Below the pieces are notes generated by a model. The model was not told the DNA's origin. It was given only the letters and a program-made list of their open reading frames with translations, and did not search any database. A stretch of 64,000 bases of DNA from positions 124,001-188,000 of the forward strand of contig BLAL01000223.1 in NCBI GenBank assembly GCA_015698045.1. Reading direction: 5' to 3'. Positions 21,967-34,447 of this stretch are shown here, one piece after another; positions within the stretch are counted from its first letter, which is position 1; each line of letters opens with the position of its first letter. The translations under genes were made by a program, and so were the position numbers. The DNA is from Rhizophagus clarus. Lineage: Eukaryota; Glomeromycota; Glomeromycetes; Glomerales; Glomeraceae.

Positions 21967-24900
21967 ATGGAGAATTCAGACAACTCTGACTCGTTCCTTT
22001 TAGTGTCAGTGTCAAATTCTCGACAACTACATTTAAAACCAAAACACCATATTATGCTTATTTTAATTACAATTGTTGATTTAATTGTAATTACTCTGTT
22101 CTTAATGCAAATTTCTTGGAATCATTCATGGGACTTGGTTGTTCTCGGAATATTTCGGACTATTGTAGTACTGGTGACCTCATCAATTCGGATCAGGGAC
22201 TTGGGCTGGATACTAGGAGGTGCATGCGGGGTAAGTTTGCTATCCTTGTTTGTAATACCGTTTTTGTTCAAATTAAATTACTAATTTAGACAAATCCATT
22301 CACTATAAATAGGTATCTTCATTGTATATCATATTTAAGGCCAATTTGTCAGTTCAATCTAAACATCCAATTGACTTTGGTTTTCTTTTAGCTTCTTTCG
22401 TTTTCTGCCAAATATATTGGATAACTTACATTTTAGTAAAAACTGACGAAAAGACGCGAAGATATTATTTACTAGATAGTAATATATTTTTCGAGGAAGA
22501 AGAGTATAGTCAATCTAGCCCTTTGAACACACTTCGTAGGGACTTTACGTTAAATTCAAATACACGAACATATGGTGCTACTGTTAATGGTAGTAACAAT
22601 ATTGGCATTTTAATTAATGACGGCGGAATTACTAGTTCAGCAATTGATATTTTAGAAGCTAAGAGAGATTGTAATACTATTGGAACCAATACCTCCGTTT
22701 CCACATCATTACCGATCCCAATCGCATCATCTGCAGGAAAAAGTGCCAAATCATTAAATAGATTCAAGAATAAAATGAAATTACAAGATAGTGAATTTCC
22801 TTTGCACAATCATAAAGGTAAAAATGTTGCAGATGATGATGAACAATTGAACGGACAAAATAATGGTATCAATAGTACTTCTAAGATATATTCAACCAAA
22901 GCTGATACTAGTGATGATTTTTTATTATCGAATGACGATTCTTTATTGTTAAATGATGATTATGGTGATGAAGGATTGATAGTAACTTCCATCGGATGCG
23001 GTGAAAGTGTTAGAGATCGATATTTTCAAACATCAAAAGAAGATTTTCTTGATTTTAAATTATCTGCTCTAGATGATGGATCGGGTGATGAAAATGATGA
23101 AACTATCGTAGCAGGAGCTGGAGACTCTAACGATGAATCCTTGCCGGAGATTCATAAAAACCCTATTAAATTTATTGAAATTAATTTTAATGATAAAAAA
23201 ACTTCAACCTCCTTTGAAAAACCTTATATTACACGTAAATATCCGAGTGAAAGTTTGGGAAATTTTCATTATGAAGAAGATGGAGAATTTAATTTTCGGT
23301 CAAATTATGCAAGAGGTGATGGTGATTTTGTTGGGAGTGCGCCAGTTGGGAATGGAAAATGGTCCACGTTGAAAAGGAAAAAAATTGATAGTAATCAATT
23401 AAACGGACATGTGGATTATTATTTGAATTATTCTGATGAATCGAAAGATAAAGAAATTTTTAAGTCAGAAATCATGAAAAATGAGTATGATAAAGAGAAA
23501 AATAATTATGGACCTGCTATGTCCCCTAATTCTAGTTTACTAACTGCTGCATTTAGCTCTGAATTATCTTTACAAAATAATTCTAAGACCAAATCACCCG
23601 AAATATCCGATGAGCAAATACAATCATCCGAAGCAAGTGATACAGGAACATCGTCTATATCAAAAAACCATTCAAATTTGTCAATCACGCTTCCATCTAC
23701 TGTTTTTCCAGCTAATCAGAATAATTTTACACCAAAATCATCGTCACCTTTAGCTTCCCGTCTTCCAATTTTCGCTTCAACTGAAGATAATGAAACAAAC
23801 ATGATACAAGACAATAATGATTCTAAATCAAATGTTCTTCCCAGTAAAAAAATTAACAATTTGTCAAAAACACCTGAAAATGTTGCCAATATTCTATTAA
23901 CACCAATAGTAGAAGAATCAAATCCATTAACATTAAAAGGAAATCCATATTCTTTGCATATACTTAGAAATTCGTGTAAAGAAATTGACGATATTAATAG
24001 TAACAAAATCAATAATAATATAGCTGTTATTAACAAAAAATCGAATCATACTCGTACACCTTCAAATTCCCTTCAAATGTTATTCGCTGATGTTCAGAAT
24101 AATGATGAAAAAAATTCAAACAATTCAACTAATGAAAATAAAAATAACAATTTGGAAAAAGATAATAATTATAATAATCAAACAATATTTACAAATAGTT
24201 TCAATACAGCAGTGAAGAAATTTTGGAATAATGAATTTAATGAAGCGGAAGGAATTTTTAATCGGTTTAAAAATAGTATACCAAGATGGAATGTCACGTA
24301 TGCTGAAATGCAATTAGTCAAACATTTAATGACAGGTCAATCATCAGATAATGAAAACCCAGAATTAGCAAATGCTCTCTTAGAAGCTGAAAAATTGGCC
24401 ATAAAAGTTTGTGAAAATAAGGATGATTTTGTAAGATATTTATGACTTGGGTTAGCATGATATTTTAGCTTACACGAAAACTAATTTAAATTTTTTTTTT
24501 CTTATAGGAAACATCATTTTCACTGTTCAGAACAGATATATGGAAGGCATACATTAGACCAAATAATAGTCCATCAGAAGATGAAGCAGGATTCGCATCA
24601 TTACGTGCAAATTATCGATGGGATTGTGAATTAGCTATGGCAGATATTCTACTTTTCCATGCAATTTTACAAGTTGTCGGAGGAAGTGAAATTAAAGGGG
24701 CATTTAACTTACGTAAAGCATGGAAGACTTATTCAAAAGTTCGTGACGAGATTGATCGAATTAAAGGTGATGCGGGAAAAAATGATATGCATAAGAGTGA
24801 ATTAAGTAGTTCAAGTAATAGATGGAGTCTTGGAAGTGCAATATTGGGAAGAGGGAGTATAAGTAATATGGTTGGTTTTGGCGGAAATAGGAATCATAAC

Positions 24901-26991
24901 CAAGATGGATCAAGCGTTACACTTGATGGGATTAATAATAGTGTAGAAATATACTCTGATATTGAAGATTGTTTGGAATTTGGAATTGGAGTCTTTTATT
25001 TTATTTTATCAATTGTTCCTGGTTCATTTCAATCAATATTAAAAGCGATTGGATTTAACGCTGAACGTGATCAGGGTATCCAAATGTTAGAAAATTGCTA
25101 TCTTCGTAATAGTGTCAGAGCTCCTTTTGCTGCATTTTTCCTTCTCATAAATTATTTATTCCTCCCGCGTGGACTTGCTGATCCAACGTTGTCATTAAAC
25201 AAAGCCGGTACAATCGTACAGGAATGCGTTAAAAAATATCCGTAAGTTTTTTTTTTTTTTTTTAGGAAAAAAAAATGAACAAATTTGTATCTTATTATTT
25301 TATTAAATCACATTTTCGAATTTCATTTTATATAGAAAAAGTTCACCATTTTTATTTATGGCATGTCAACAAGCTAGAAAGACCGGACAAATAAAAGAAG
25401 CATTAAATCATATAACAAATGGAATAAATAGCTGTGAAATGATTGGAGTTACAAGTACAAATTATAGATTTGAAAAAGGGATGACATATCTAATAAATCT
25501 TGATTTTACAGCAGCAAAAGACATATTTGAGTTATTATTTTATGGTAATACAATAGTATTTACAGGTAAAAATGGGTCCATAAGACTTCACGGATCAATT
25601 CATGGGTCAATACATGGATCTTCACGTTTGCTTTCAAAGGATGGAAGTACAAAGAAAGATAATTCATTATTGAAATTCTTTGAATTTGAATTAAGGCCAT
25701 TTTGTGGATTATGTTTAGCAGGATGTTATCTTATTCTTAAGTCAAGTCAAATAGCGATGAAAGAAGCTTTGGATGTTCTTAAACAAACAAAAGCCATGAC
25801 TGATCAAAATAATGAAAATAACAGTATAAGTGTAGCAAATAGTATTGGATTATTAGGTACAAGCGCAAGTGGATTAGTTGGATTTGGAGTAGGAGGAAAC
25901 AATAACTCTGATAAAAAAGAACCCAAAACTAATAGATATAATAAATTTGCCGGACGTCAATCTGCTAAAGAAGTTGAAAAGAATTCAGTTACACCATTTT
26001 TAATATTTATTATATTATACTTAAGAAGAGATATTTTTTATATGCCTTTGGAATTAAAAAAGAGATGGGCAAATTTACTAGAATCCACTTGGAAGAAGAA
26101 CTATGACAATTCCATCGATTCAGATGCTACTGCTGTATATCTACTTATTCGCGGAGTGTTTGAAAAATTTTTAAATCAAGATGACCCCACAATAGCACAA
26201 AAGACACTTTGTGAATGTTTATCGATGGAAATTGGCATAGTTTCAGAAACATGGGTTATTCCACATTGTAGATACGAGGTAAAATATTATTTATTTATTC
26301 ATAGGATTATTTGTTCATTTTACTAATTTACGGGTTCTAATTGATTCAATAGCTTGGCGAATTATTTTATAAACAATTTGGTAATCAAGAAGCGGCCACA
26401 GAACAATTTAGATGGATATTAAAAGGTCCAAGACCAATGTCACGTGGTGGATTAATATCGCGTCGAGATAGTATAGCGTCAATAGCTTCTAGAACATCGA
26501 TTGATTCTAATTCATCAAGTTACGGAAATAGTAATCCTGATAGATTTAAAAAATATGAATTCTCAAAGGTTCTTAAGAATCGTTGTACTGTTGCAACTGA
26601 TCAAATACGAGCAAATATTGTACAACCTACAAACATTCTTAATAATGATATCAAGTTCGAACAACCACCATCTCCAATTTCTTTTTATCATAGTCGAAAG
26701 AAATCTGGTTCGAGTTCAAGTTTATTAAAAGAAATACAAGAACAATCTATATTACAAAAACATCATCGGAGACAATCTTCTACTGAAATTAAAGTAGGGA
26801 CTCCTACTAACACTGAAAATAAAAAAAGCGGTAAAAATGATACGGTACTTTCTTCTTTATTTGTTAAGAGACATAAACCAAGATCATCTAGTTTACCTCT
26901 TAATGAAGAAAGAAGTGATCGTATTGATAATAGTACAAGTAGTTCTAAAAGCGGGTCAAAGGGTAAAATATTCGGATTCAAGCTCAAATAA
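21967..26991 (+). CDS. IML2/TTC39-family protein with N-terminal membrane domain
   Basis: Five exons, 21967-22230, 22313-24430, 24508-25241, 25336-26278 and 26353-26991, give 1565 aa in one frame. Residues ~25-130 hold about four hydrophobic helices (HIMLILITIVDLIVITLFLM; WDLVVLGIFRTIVVLVTSSI; DFGFLLASFVFCQIYWITYI). A ~570-residue acidic, Ser/Asn-rich region follows. From ~717 the IML2/TTC39 domain begins: FNTAVKKFWNNEFNEAEGIF, then DCELAMADILLFHAILQVVG, AFNLRKAWKTYSKV, FGIGVFYFILSIVPGSFQSI, SPFLFMACQQARKTGQ, AALDV-like helices and WVIPHCRYELGELFYKQFG, all TPR-like. The C-terminal ~180 residues are Ser-rich and basic. Known: yeast Iml2 is linked to lipid-droplet-dependent inclusion-body clearance. 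The large exon contains both membrane helices and the domain start, so the fusion is genuine in the sequence. Other family members I know of lack such a membrane head. Confidence 0.88.
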
Positions 26992-27275
26992 TAAGTCTTT
27001 GTTAAGTTTTTGCATTTACTATAAATATTTATTTATTTATTAATCTATCTACATGTTAAATTATTATAAATGTATTTACTGATTATAATATATAATGTAT
27101 ATATATTACATATAATTAAAATATTATTACATAATTATTAAAAAAAATTTTATTTAGGTGAAGAGTTTAATTTATAGTATAATAATGAATTTGTATTGAC
27201 ATATTTTAAAATGCTCGATTCAATAAATTCTAAACTCTTGAAAGTAACAAATAAATATAATTTATAGTTTTATAG

Positions 27276-28316
27276 TTATACATTATTGTTATTGTTATTG
27301 CTATTATTATTAATAACAACAACATCTTCAATATCATCTTCAACGGTGATAACATCATTTTCTGCTTCATTATCACCTTCATTAATTACGTTAATAATTT
27401 CTTCAACTATATTAAATAATCCATTTGAATTATCATCAGTTTGAGCTAAACTTTCTAAAGCAGATATAGCCAATTGATCTTTTAACTTTTCAGCTTTTAA
27501 ACATTCATCACATTTGAAATTAATTTGAATATTACCATAATCAGCACATTCAAAACAACCAAAAGCACTCCATTTTTGTACGTGTAAGTCTCCACTGCAA
27601 GTAATTAAGAAACTAGCTTTTTTCTGATTACAAAAATCACACCAGGGAACTTTAACTGTAGCATTAAGATTATTTGACAATTTTTGTAATATAGATTCTA
27701 AAGTAGTTTGTATCTGGGGAGCCCACCAAAGCCATGAATCATGATCTAGATACCAATAAATTGTCGTTAAATGACAAGTAGGTTTTCTCACAACTGCTAA
27801 AGATGATTGTTCAATCGCATTCTTTTCTTCTTGAACTTGCACTTCTTGTTCCTGTTCATTTGCTTGTTCATTTGCTTGTTCATTTGCTTGCTGTTCATCC
27901 TTCTCACCATATAATTCTTCAAGAAGATTTTTAACGACTTCCATATCCAGATCCTTATAGGTTCTTAAATGTAAACTTTTAAGATTTATACAATTCTTCA
28001 ATATAACTTTTAAACTTTCTTTATTAATATTTACGTCATTAATTAATAATTCTCTTATATAGTTTTTTGTGTCATTTGGTATATTATGATAAAATACTAT
28101 TGGTATAGTAGAATTTGTAATATTTTTTAAAGAATTTAAATTTAATTTTGACCATAAAATATCGTGATTAAATATAAAATGATTAAAATTTTTACAGACA
28201 CTTGAAAGTATCATTGTACGAGTTTGTAAGGACGTTAATAATAATATTTTTCCTAATATTTCTGGGGGTAAACGAAGAATCATTTGCTGGTTCTCTACAG
28301 AATTTGTTGTATTCAT
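27276..28316 (-). CDS. F-box protein, 346 aa, single exon
   Basis: Residues ~11-60 read as an F-box: ILRLPPEILGKILLLTSLQT, then SVCKNFNHFIFNHDILWSKL. This part would dock to Skp1 in an SCF ubiquitin ligase. One or two leucine-rich-repeat-like segments follow (INKESLKVILKNCINLKSLH). A spacer has the 4-residue tandem repeat ANEQ three times (a 12-bp repeat near 27855-27895). The central region is Cys-rich (WCDFCNQKKA; FGCFECADYGN; FKCDECLKAEKL), with three C-x-x-C pairs, suggesting zinc binding and perhaps substrate contact. The C-terminus is acidic and ends in an Asn run. Such F-box proteins are numerous in arbuscular mycorrhizal fungi. It converges with the IML2/TTC39 gene and diverges from the Nudix-CCCH gene. 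The target is unknown. Confidence 0.85.
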   Translation of the reverse strand: MNTTNSVENQQMILRLPPEILGKILLLTSLQTRTMILSSVCKNFNHFIFNHDILWSKLNLNSLKNITNSTIPIVFYHNIPNDTKNYIRELLINDVNINKESLKVILKNCINLKSLHLRTYKDLDMEVVKNLLEELYGEKDEQQANEQANEQANEQEQEVQVQEEKNAIEQSSLAVVRKPTCHLTTIYWYLDHDSWLWWAPQIQTTLESILQKLSNNLNATVKVPWCDFCNQKKASFLITCSGDLHVQKWSAFGCFECADYGNIQINFKCDECLKAEKLKDQLAISALESLAQTDDNSNGLFNIVEEIINVINEGDNEAENDVITVEDDIEDVVVINNNSNNNNNNV

Positions 28317-28778
28317 CGTTAAAAGGATAAGCGATTAAAACTAAACTGGTTTATCGGTAGGAATTTACTGCGACAAACATGTGTAACATACCACAATACG
28401 CTGTTTCCTGTTGGTGATCATAATTGTAATTACTAGGTCAACTGTAACCACTTAAACGCCGGGATAAAGCGGACGATACGCAGCATTGGTTACACGACTA
28501 TAGAATGGTTAGCGCTTGCAACTTGAGATCAAGGAACTTATACATTTGTTACTTTAATAAAGTCAAACTTTTATTTTCTACTATTTTTATTTTTTGTTTT
28601 TTATTTATTTTTTTTTTTTTTTTAAATAAATCCTTTTTTTTTTTTTTGATTCTACGGACAAAAGAATTTAGAACTGATTGGAAAATAAAAGTGGTCATTT
28701 TCGTTTTTGTTCCAATTTTAACTAATTGTTTTAAGTGTTTACTTTAGAGTTCTTTTCTATTGCATCTTTCCTTTTCTT
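28317..28778. other. Divergent intergenic region with poly(T) tracts
   Basis: Shared upstream region of the F-box gene (minus) and the Nudix-CCCH-W2 gene (plus). Two long T runs lie near 28605-28650. A frame at 28505-28747 is driven by these T runs and is not called. Confidence 0.5.
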
Positions 28779-31566
28779 ATGGACGAGAACAAGTCACAAC
28801 CTCTCCATGTTACAGGAATACTCACTTATCGTATACAAAGACAAGTTGAATTTTTATTGTTAAACGATACTTTTTCTCATAAAAAACATTGGACCGCACC
28901 AAAGGGTACAGTAATTCGTCAAGAAGACGAAGTAAAGTGTGTATTATTATTAATTATATAGATAAATAGATTAAAACCTAACAGCAAATCCTTTGAATTT
29001 TCTACGCGTCATTATCTCGTATAACGATATCTCATGATTTATCTTGAAATGTTCCACGTTAATTTTGATCACGAAAATAAAATTATCAAAAATAATATTC
29101 TTTTATTTTTCGTTTTTTTTAGATGCGCTCTTCGTAATACAATCGAAACTACCGCTCTTTCCGTAAGAGATTTAAGAATTGAAGAAGGTTTCAGAGCTGA
29201 AATAACTTATCTTTCCGGAACGCGGTAAATTATTTTAATTTATGTTAATCAAATAATTTTACTCCTAGAAATTTTATGATTATTGAATTTTTAAATGGTT
29301 TATATTAGACCCAAAAGAGTTGTTTATTATCTTGCACAAGTAACAGACAATGCTCGCGTTTATACTACCGGCGAAGGTCTCAATTTCGCGTGGTTACCCC
29401 TTAATCTTGCCATCGAAAAAGCATTATATAAAAGCATGCAAGAGGTTATCAAAAAGGCATCAATTTTTATTGAAAACAATAAACTTAAAAATATTGAATC
29501 TCCACAAAGAGTTAGATCTGATAAACATCAAATCACCAGCGATAGGTTAGATCATAAAATGAAGAATTTAAATTTGGCTTTACCTTTAGATTCTCAACGT
29601 CAAGCAATGTCTGAACAAAGGCTTAAGCTTGCACGTAAACAACGTCAAAATCAGAATCAATCCGAAAAAAATAGTAATGGAAGTGGAAATGGAAGCGTGA
29701 ATAATAGTAATGGATTAAACAGTGGTTACGCATCACCGCTTCATTCTCCTGTTATGCAATTTGAAAATCCGCTTTATAAAACAAGATTGTGTGAGCGTTT
29801 TGAAACAGAAGGGTATTGTCCGTATGGAACTAAATGCACTTTTGCTCATGGTACCGTTGAGTTAAGAGAAAGACCAACAAATGTTGAAGAGAAAACTGAT
29901 AATTCTCCTACCGTAAAAGATGGACCTGAAAATCCTTTATATAAAACCCGCTTATGTGAAAGGTTTATGAAAGAAAATTTTTGTCAGTACGGGCCTAAAT
30001 GTAATTTTGCTCATGGGGAACACGAGTTGAGAGATAGACCAAATGCTATGCGTGGGGATAGTAGTAGCGAACGTGAATCTCCTGAGCCTCATCATCAAAA
30101 TCAACGTCCTACTAATCAACAACACCATCAATCTGAACAATATCATGGTCGTTACCAACATCCACATCATCAAGCACGCCTTAATGGCATTAATAGTAAT
30201 GATCTTGAAAAGAGAACTATTCCTGCAAGTCCTGGAATCGTTGGAGGATTTCGATCTGAAATTCAGAATGGTATCTTAGGGCGTATTCCAACAATTGTGA
30301 ATACTGATTCGCATTCTACGGGACATAATGGGTAACTTTTTTTACATTTAATTTATTTATTTTATGTGAACAATTTACTTCTTGCAATGTGCTTTGTAAG
30401 AAATTATCCGTATATTGAGACATTCGTGTAATGACTCATATACATATTGTTTGATATATGACATAAAAGTTTATCAAATGCCATTATCCTAATATACTTT
30501 TTAAGATTGTTTGTCTATCTGTCTTTTTAGTGCTCATGTAGAAGATTCCAAGTCCGAAACAGCCGATGAAGATAAAAAAGCAGAAGAAATGCAACAAGAA
30601 AATAAGGTTGAAAATGAACACGCCAAAGAACTATTCGGTAGATTGAAAGAAAATGAAGAAAATTCCGAAACAAAGAATAATAAGGATTCGACCATTTCCT
30701 CTTCTACTGTGTCTAAACCTACTAGTAACAACTCTAAACGCCGTGTTAATGTTAGTGTAGACGAAAAGGTAATCATTTTTTTTTTGATATATGAGATTAC
30801 ATTTAAATGTTATTACTTACATTTTCATCTATTGATGAAGCCATGGATGCAAGTTGTCGAACTTTCAAATGTTGAACTCGAACGATTAGGAAAGATGTAA
30901 ATAAATATCTTGATTTTTTTTAATCTGTATTTGTGTGAAAGATCTCATTTATCTAAAATTAATTGTTTTTTTTTTAAAATACATTTTCCACCACATTAGT
31001 AAAAAGGCGGCTGATCCTGTAACTAGTTCTCCAGATGACAATATTATTGCGGATTTGAAAAAATTTTTTATTCAATCAAGAGAACAAAATAAATCAATTT
31101 CAGATGAAATTAAAGAAATCACTTTAATCGAAACAAGAAAAGATTTATCAAAATTTCAACTATTTAATATTTTACTTCCGAGCATGTATGATGATATGTC
31201 ATTGGATGTCGTTAACGAAGATTTAGTACAAAAAGAAAAATTATTCAAAACGGTATGTTGTTAATTCCAATAGTTATTGCGATATTCCTTCTGACTAAAG
31301 TTGCTTTATTTATTTTAAAGTTTATTCGGGGAAATCAGGATCAAATTACGTTTTTAAAATCATGGGAAAAATATTTAAATACTCGGAATAGTAAATTATT
31401 ACCAAAGGCTGCTCATCTTTTTAAAGCTATTTATGATAAAGATTATGTTGAAGAAGATTCTGTGCTGGAATGGTATGAACAAGCCAAGGATACTAGTGAA
31501 GTAAAGAAAAAATGTGCTGTATTTATTGAGTGGTTAAAAAATGCTGAAGAGGAGGAAGAAGATTAG
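28779..31566 (+). CDS. Nudix-CCCH-W2 fusion protein, probable translation-linked mRNA-binding factor
   Basis: Seven exons, 28779-28936, 29123-29224, 29309-30331, 30531-30768, 30841-30896, 31000-31252 and 31321-31566, join in phase to 691 aa. Residues ~8-135 are an Ap4A-hydrolase-like Nudix fold (HWTAPKGTVIRQEDEVKCAL; FAWLPLNLAIEKALY). The Nudix box is degenerate: in the R-E-U-x-E-E-x-G-U part, residues 57-64 read RNTIETTA, so one metal-binding Glu is Asn, another Thr, and the Gly is Ala. Residues ~241-270 and ~296-325 are two C-x8-C-x5-C-x3-H fingers, each led by NPLYKTRLCERF, the TIS11/ZFP36 RNA-binding type. A His/Gln-rich linker and a charged helix follow. Residues ~526-691 form an eIF5/eIF2B-epsilon-type W2 domain ending VLEWYEQAKDTSEVKKKC and FIEWLKNAEEEEED. 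Inference: a cytoplasmic regulator that binds AU-rich mRNA and contacts initiation factors, possibly sensing a dinucleotide or cap-like ligand without hydrolysis. Confidence 0.88.
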
Positions 31567-32248
31567 AGAGAATCAAGAGATCAAAATCCATAATAATTTA
31601 TATACATATGTGTATGTGTATATAAGTTATTTTCATGTTATTGTCGAAAAAGTTATTATTAAAACATTTTTTTTTCTAGTCTATATTTTAACTTTACTAT
31701 CTATCCTATTGTTTTTTTTTTTCTGCTTTATAACCATACTTACTTGAGTGGTTATCCTTATTATACCTTATCATCATTAAGCAAATAATATTCAATAAAT
31801 AAATAAGCAAATTTGAGTTACTTAAAAAAAAAAGATTTTAATAAACGATCGATTACGATGTAGAAAGTTCGAGAATGAAATCTTATTTATTAAAGCCAAT
31901 TAATATCATCTATATATATATAATTAACACCAACTCTTAATTTAAAGTTGTTAATCTAGATTACTTTTAATTATAAAATTTCTAATAGATTATTATTGTG
32001 TTATTTACAATTAAAAGCTAAAAAAAGCTAATTACAAATAAATTAATTTTTCTATAGCCAATCAGATATAGAAAAAACTTTTTGAATTATACTGTATCAA
32101 TGTCTCATTGTCTGTTCAACAAATTATAAAATTTTGTTTTTATTTGAATAATAACATTGTAATTATAATAATTTACTGATTCTAATAAGATAAAGCATAT
32201 TTTAAGGAGACATGTTACATACAATTGAGGTTCCTGTAAATAAATACT
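31567..32248. other. Convergent 3' intergenic region
   Basis: Lies between the 3' ends of the Nudix-CCCH-W2 gene and the RG-rich orphan. AT-rich, with several AATAAA-like words (for example attcaataaataaataagc near 31790) that could be polyadenylation signals. No gene. Confidence 0.5.
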
Positions 32249-33964
32249 TCAATCTTCATATATTGGTCCCTCTTTAGCAGCACGCCATAACTCATCATAT
32301 ATAATTTTGATATCTTTCTCCAATTGCAAGTATTTTTGCATTAATTTGTTAGCTGAAGAACCTTCTCCGAATTGTTTCTCAATCTCTCTTAATAAATCAT
32401 GAGTGGGTCCCCTAATAACATTTTTTATTGAACTTACATAGGTATTATAAAAATTTTCATATGCACCAAGATCTTCAATTACTTCTTGAATGTCATTTTC
32501 CATTTCTTCGCAAATTTTTCGTGCCTGCCTGAATTCTGTTAATATTGTTATAGTTTGTCCAGGTTTCCACTCTGATAATGCCGGTTGCCCGTTTGTTTTG
32601 CCTTTGCCTTTCTTACTAGAGGAAGATGCGGTTCCTTCGGACATTGACAGTTGATCATTATCATTCTTGACAATAGCAGATGTCTTAAAGGCCGATGTTG
32701 AAGTTCTTGTCGTCATGGCAGTGTAAGTTTTCGCGCCACGCGTCGTCCTATTTGTTACACCAGCGGGTCTTCCCCTCTTTCCCCGAGTGGATGTCGTCGA
32801 CTGAGCAGCAGGTGCACTGACTTTTTGTGCATCAGATATTATAGTTTTTGCGCCTCGGCCTCGTGTCGACTTTCCACCTCCAGTAGTTTTGCCGCTTCGA
32901 GTTATGTTACCTCCTCGAACAGAAGCGGTCGTTATTGTAGATTCGTCATTGATGTCAGTCACTTCTGTAGCCACGGTCGTATTAATGGATGTTTTGGTTC
33001 GGCCACCTCTTGTCTTTCCACGAAGAGGCTTACTACCGCGAGCCACATTTGAGAGCTGTGGAGAAACTTTGCTTGAAGGTAAATAGCCTATCGATGGCGA
33101 TTGCTGGACCTTTATTGAAGATCCGGCGTTATTCTTTTGACGCTTTGATTTAGTCTTTCCATGCTCTGAAGGGATCTTGTTAATTTCAAGAACTTGCACT
33201 CTAATTAAATAATCGATTAAATAGCGAATAAATAAAATTATAATTAAATTATTATACTTACCTCCTCTTCTTCTTTGACTCCTCCTCATAGCTCTCCTTC
33301 ATCATCTTTTTGATTGTAAGATCTCTTTTAGCGGCCTCATGTGATTCCATCGTGGTGCTAGCGCATCCAATAACATTGCCAATCGGCTCTACAATGTCAC
33401 CATTTCTAATGTAAATCATTTCGGCCTTCTTAGGACTAGAAAGATTTAATTGTATTTTCTCGCCTTCGCCAGTATGGATCTCCTATTTAAAGGTCATATA
33501 AGAATATAATAAATAAATTAATTGGTCAAAATGCAAATATAAATAAAATACTTATAAAAATTTGAACGTACCATTTTATCCGAAACATCAGAAATGTTTA
33601 TTTTCATTTGAGATTTAGCAGCTATCAATTTCTTAACAATCGCATTGGTTAGGCTTACTTTGTAAATCTTCTTTTCACTTTTTTTTGAGCCATTTTTATC
33701 TATATTATCATCTCTAGTGCGAAGTAGTGGGTCCTTTCCTTTCCCACGGCTCGTCAGACCTCCACGAGCTATTATTGTACTTCTTATTGGTGAAGCATCA
33801 TTTCCTCCGCGAATTGTTAATGTGCTTAATGGTGAACCGCGAGCTGTCAGTGTGCCTTTAGAAGTTGAGGAACCACGACTTGAAGCGCTGCCACGAGATT
33901 TGCCTCCACGAATTGAAGAATCCCCACGGGTTGTGTTTCCACGGGCTAGGTTATTTTTTCTCAT
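32249..33964 (-). CDS. Hypothetical RG/Ser/Thr-rich basic protein, 521 aa
   Basis: Three exons, 33964-33572, 33482-33262 and 33200-32249, join in one frame. The first ~80 residues are a low-complexity Arg-Gly-Ser series (ARGNTTRGDSSIRGGKSRGS). Then come SLTNAIVKKLIAAKSQMKIN and a segment after EIHTGEGEKIQLNLSSPKKA with a very basic ESKKKRRRVQ, a likely nuclear signal. Another long RG/T-rich region includes GKRGRPAGV, which resembles an AT-hook (R-G-R-P). The last ~110 residues are different, predicted helical and conserved-looking: FRQARKICEEMENDIQEVIE and KLMQKYLQLEKDIKIIYDEL, ending in an acidic tail. RG repeats, an AT-hook-like motif and helices suggest a chromatin or chromosome-scaffold protein; that is inference and I do not recognise the family. 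Converges with the Nudix-CCCH-W2 gene. Confidence 0.75.
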
Positions 33965-34447
33965 TTTAAGGATTTACTATAAAATTCAAGATAACAACTC
34001 AATTATTTACTTTCGCTCAAAAATTGAAAACATAATAGTTACCCTGAAAGAGACAAATTGTGATTGTAGATGACCTGAAATGAGGATCTAAATATACCTC
34101 CTAGCTTTTGGTTTATAGAAAAGTTTTATGATAATAATTTGTGATGTTTGAGTTTTGTCAGTAAATTCCTAACCATTAGATCCTTCGAACTTTTTATCAC
34201 AAATAAAACATCATGTGCTGTAACGTGACATTCAAGTACAATTCATCTTTTTACATTTTCTAAGAAAAATATTTTAAAATAAATAAATATTCCGCAATCT
34301 AAATTTGTATAAATAACATCGCAAACATTATCTGTCGGCTGTAATAATTATTTAACATTTTGACATCAAAATGTCTATCAGTCATACAAGAACAACGAGT
34401 TAAGTCCACCTTTTGTAAACTAGCGCAACAAATCAACAGAAAATATT
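33965..34447. other. Intergenic, upstream of the RG-rich gene
   Basis: About 480 bp, AT-rich, between the RG-rich gene start and the 3' edge of the F-box relic. No recognisable feature. Confidence 0.5.

Noticed and set aside
28440-28540. Possible tRNA or small RNA gene in a less AT-rich patch
   Set aside because: No cloverleaf, no A or B box pair, and no TTCGA-type loop could be found; no tRNA is seen elsewhere in the window either.
28505-28747. 80-codon frame upstream of the Nudix-CCCH-W2 gene
   Set aside because: Driven by two long T runs (poly-Phe); lies in the promoter region.
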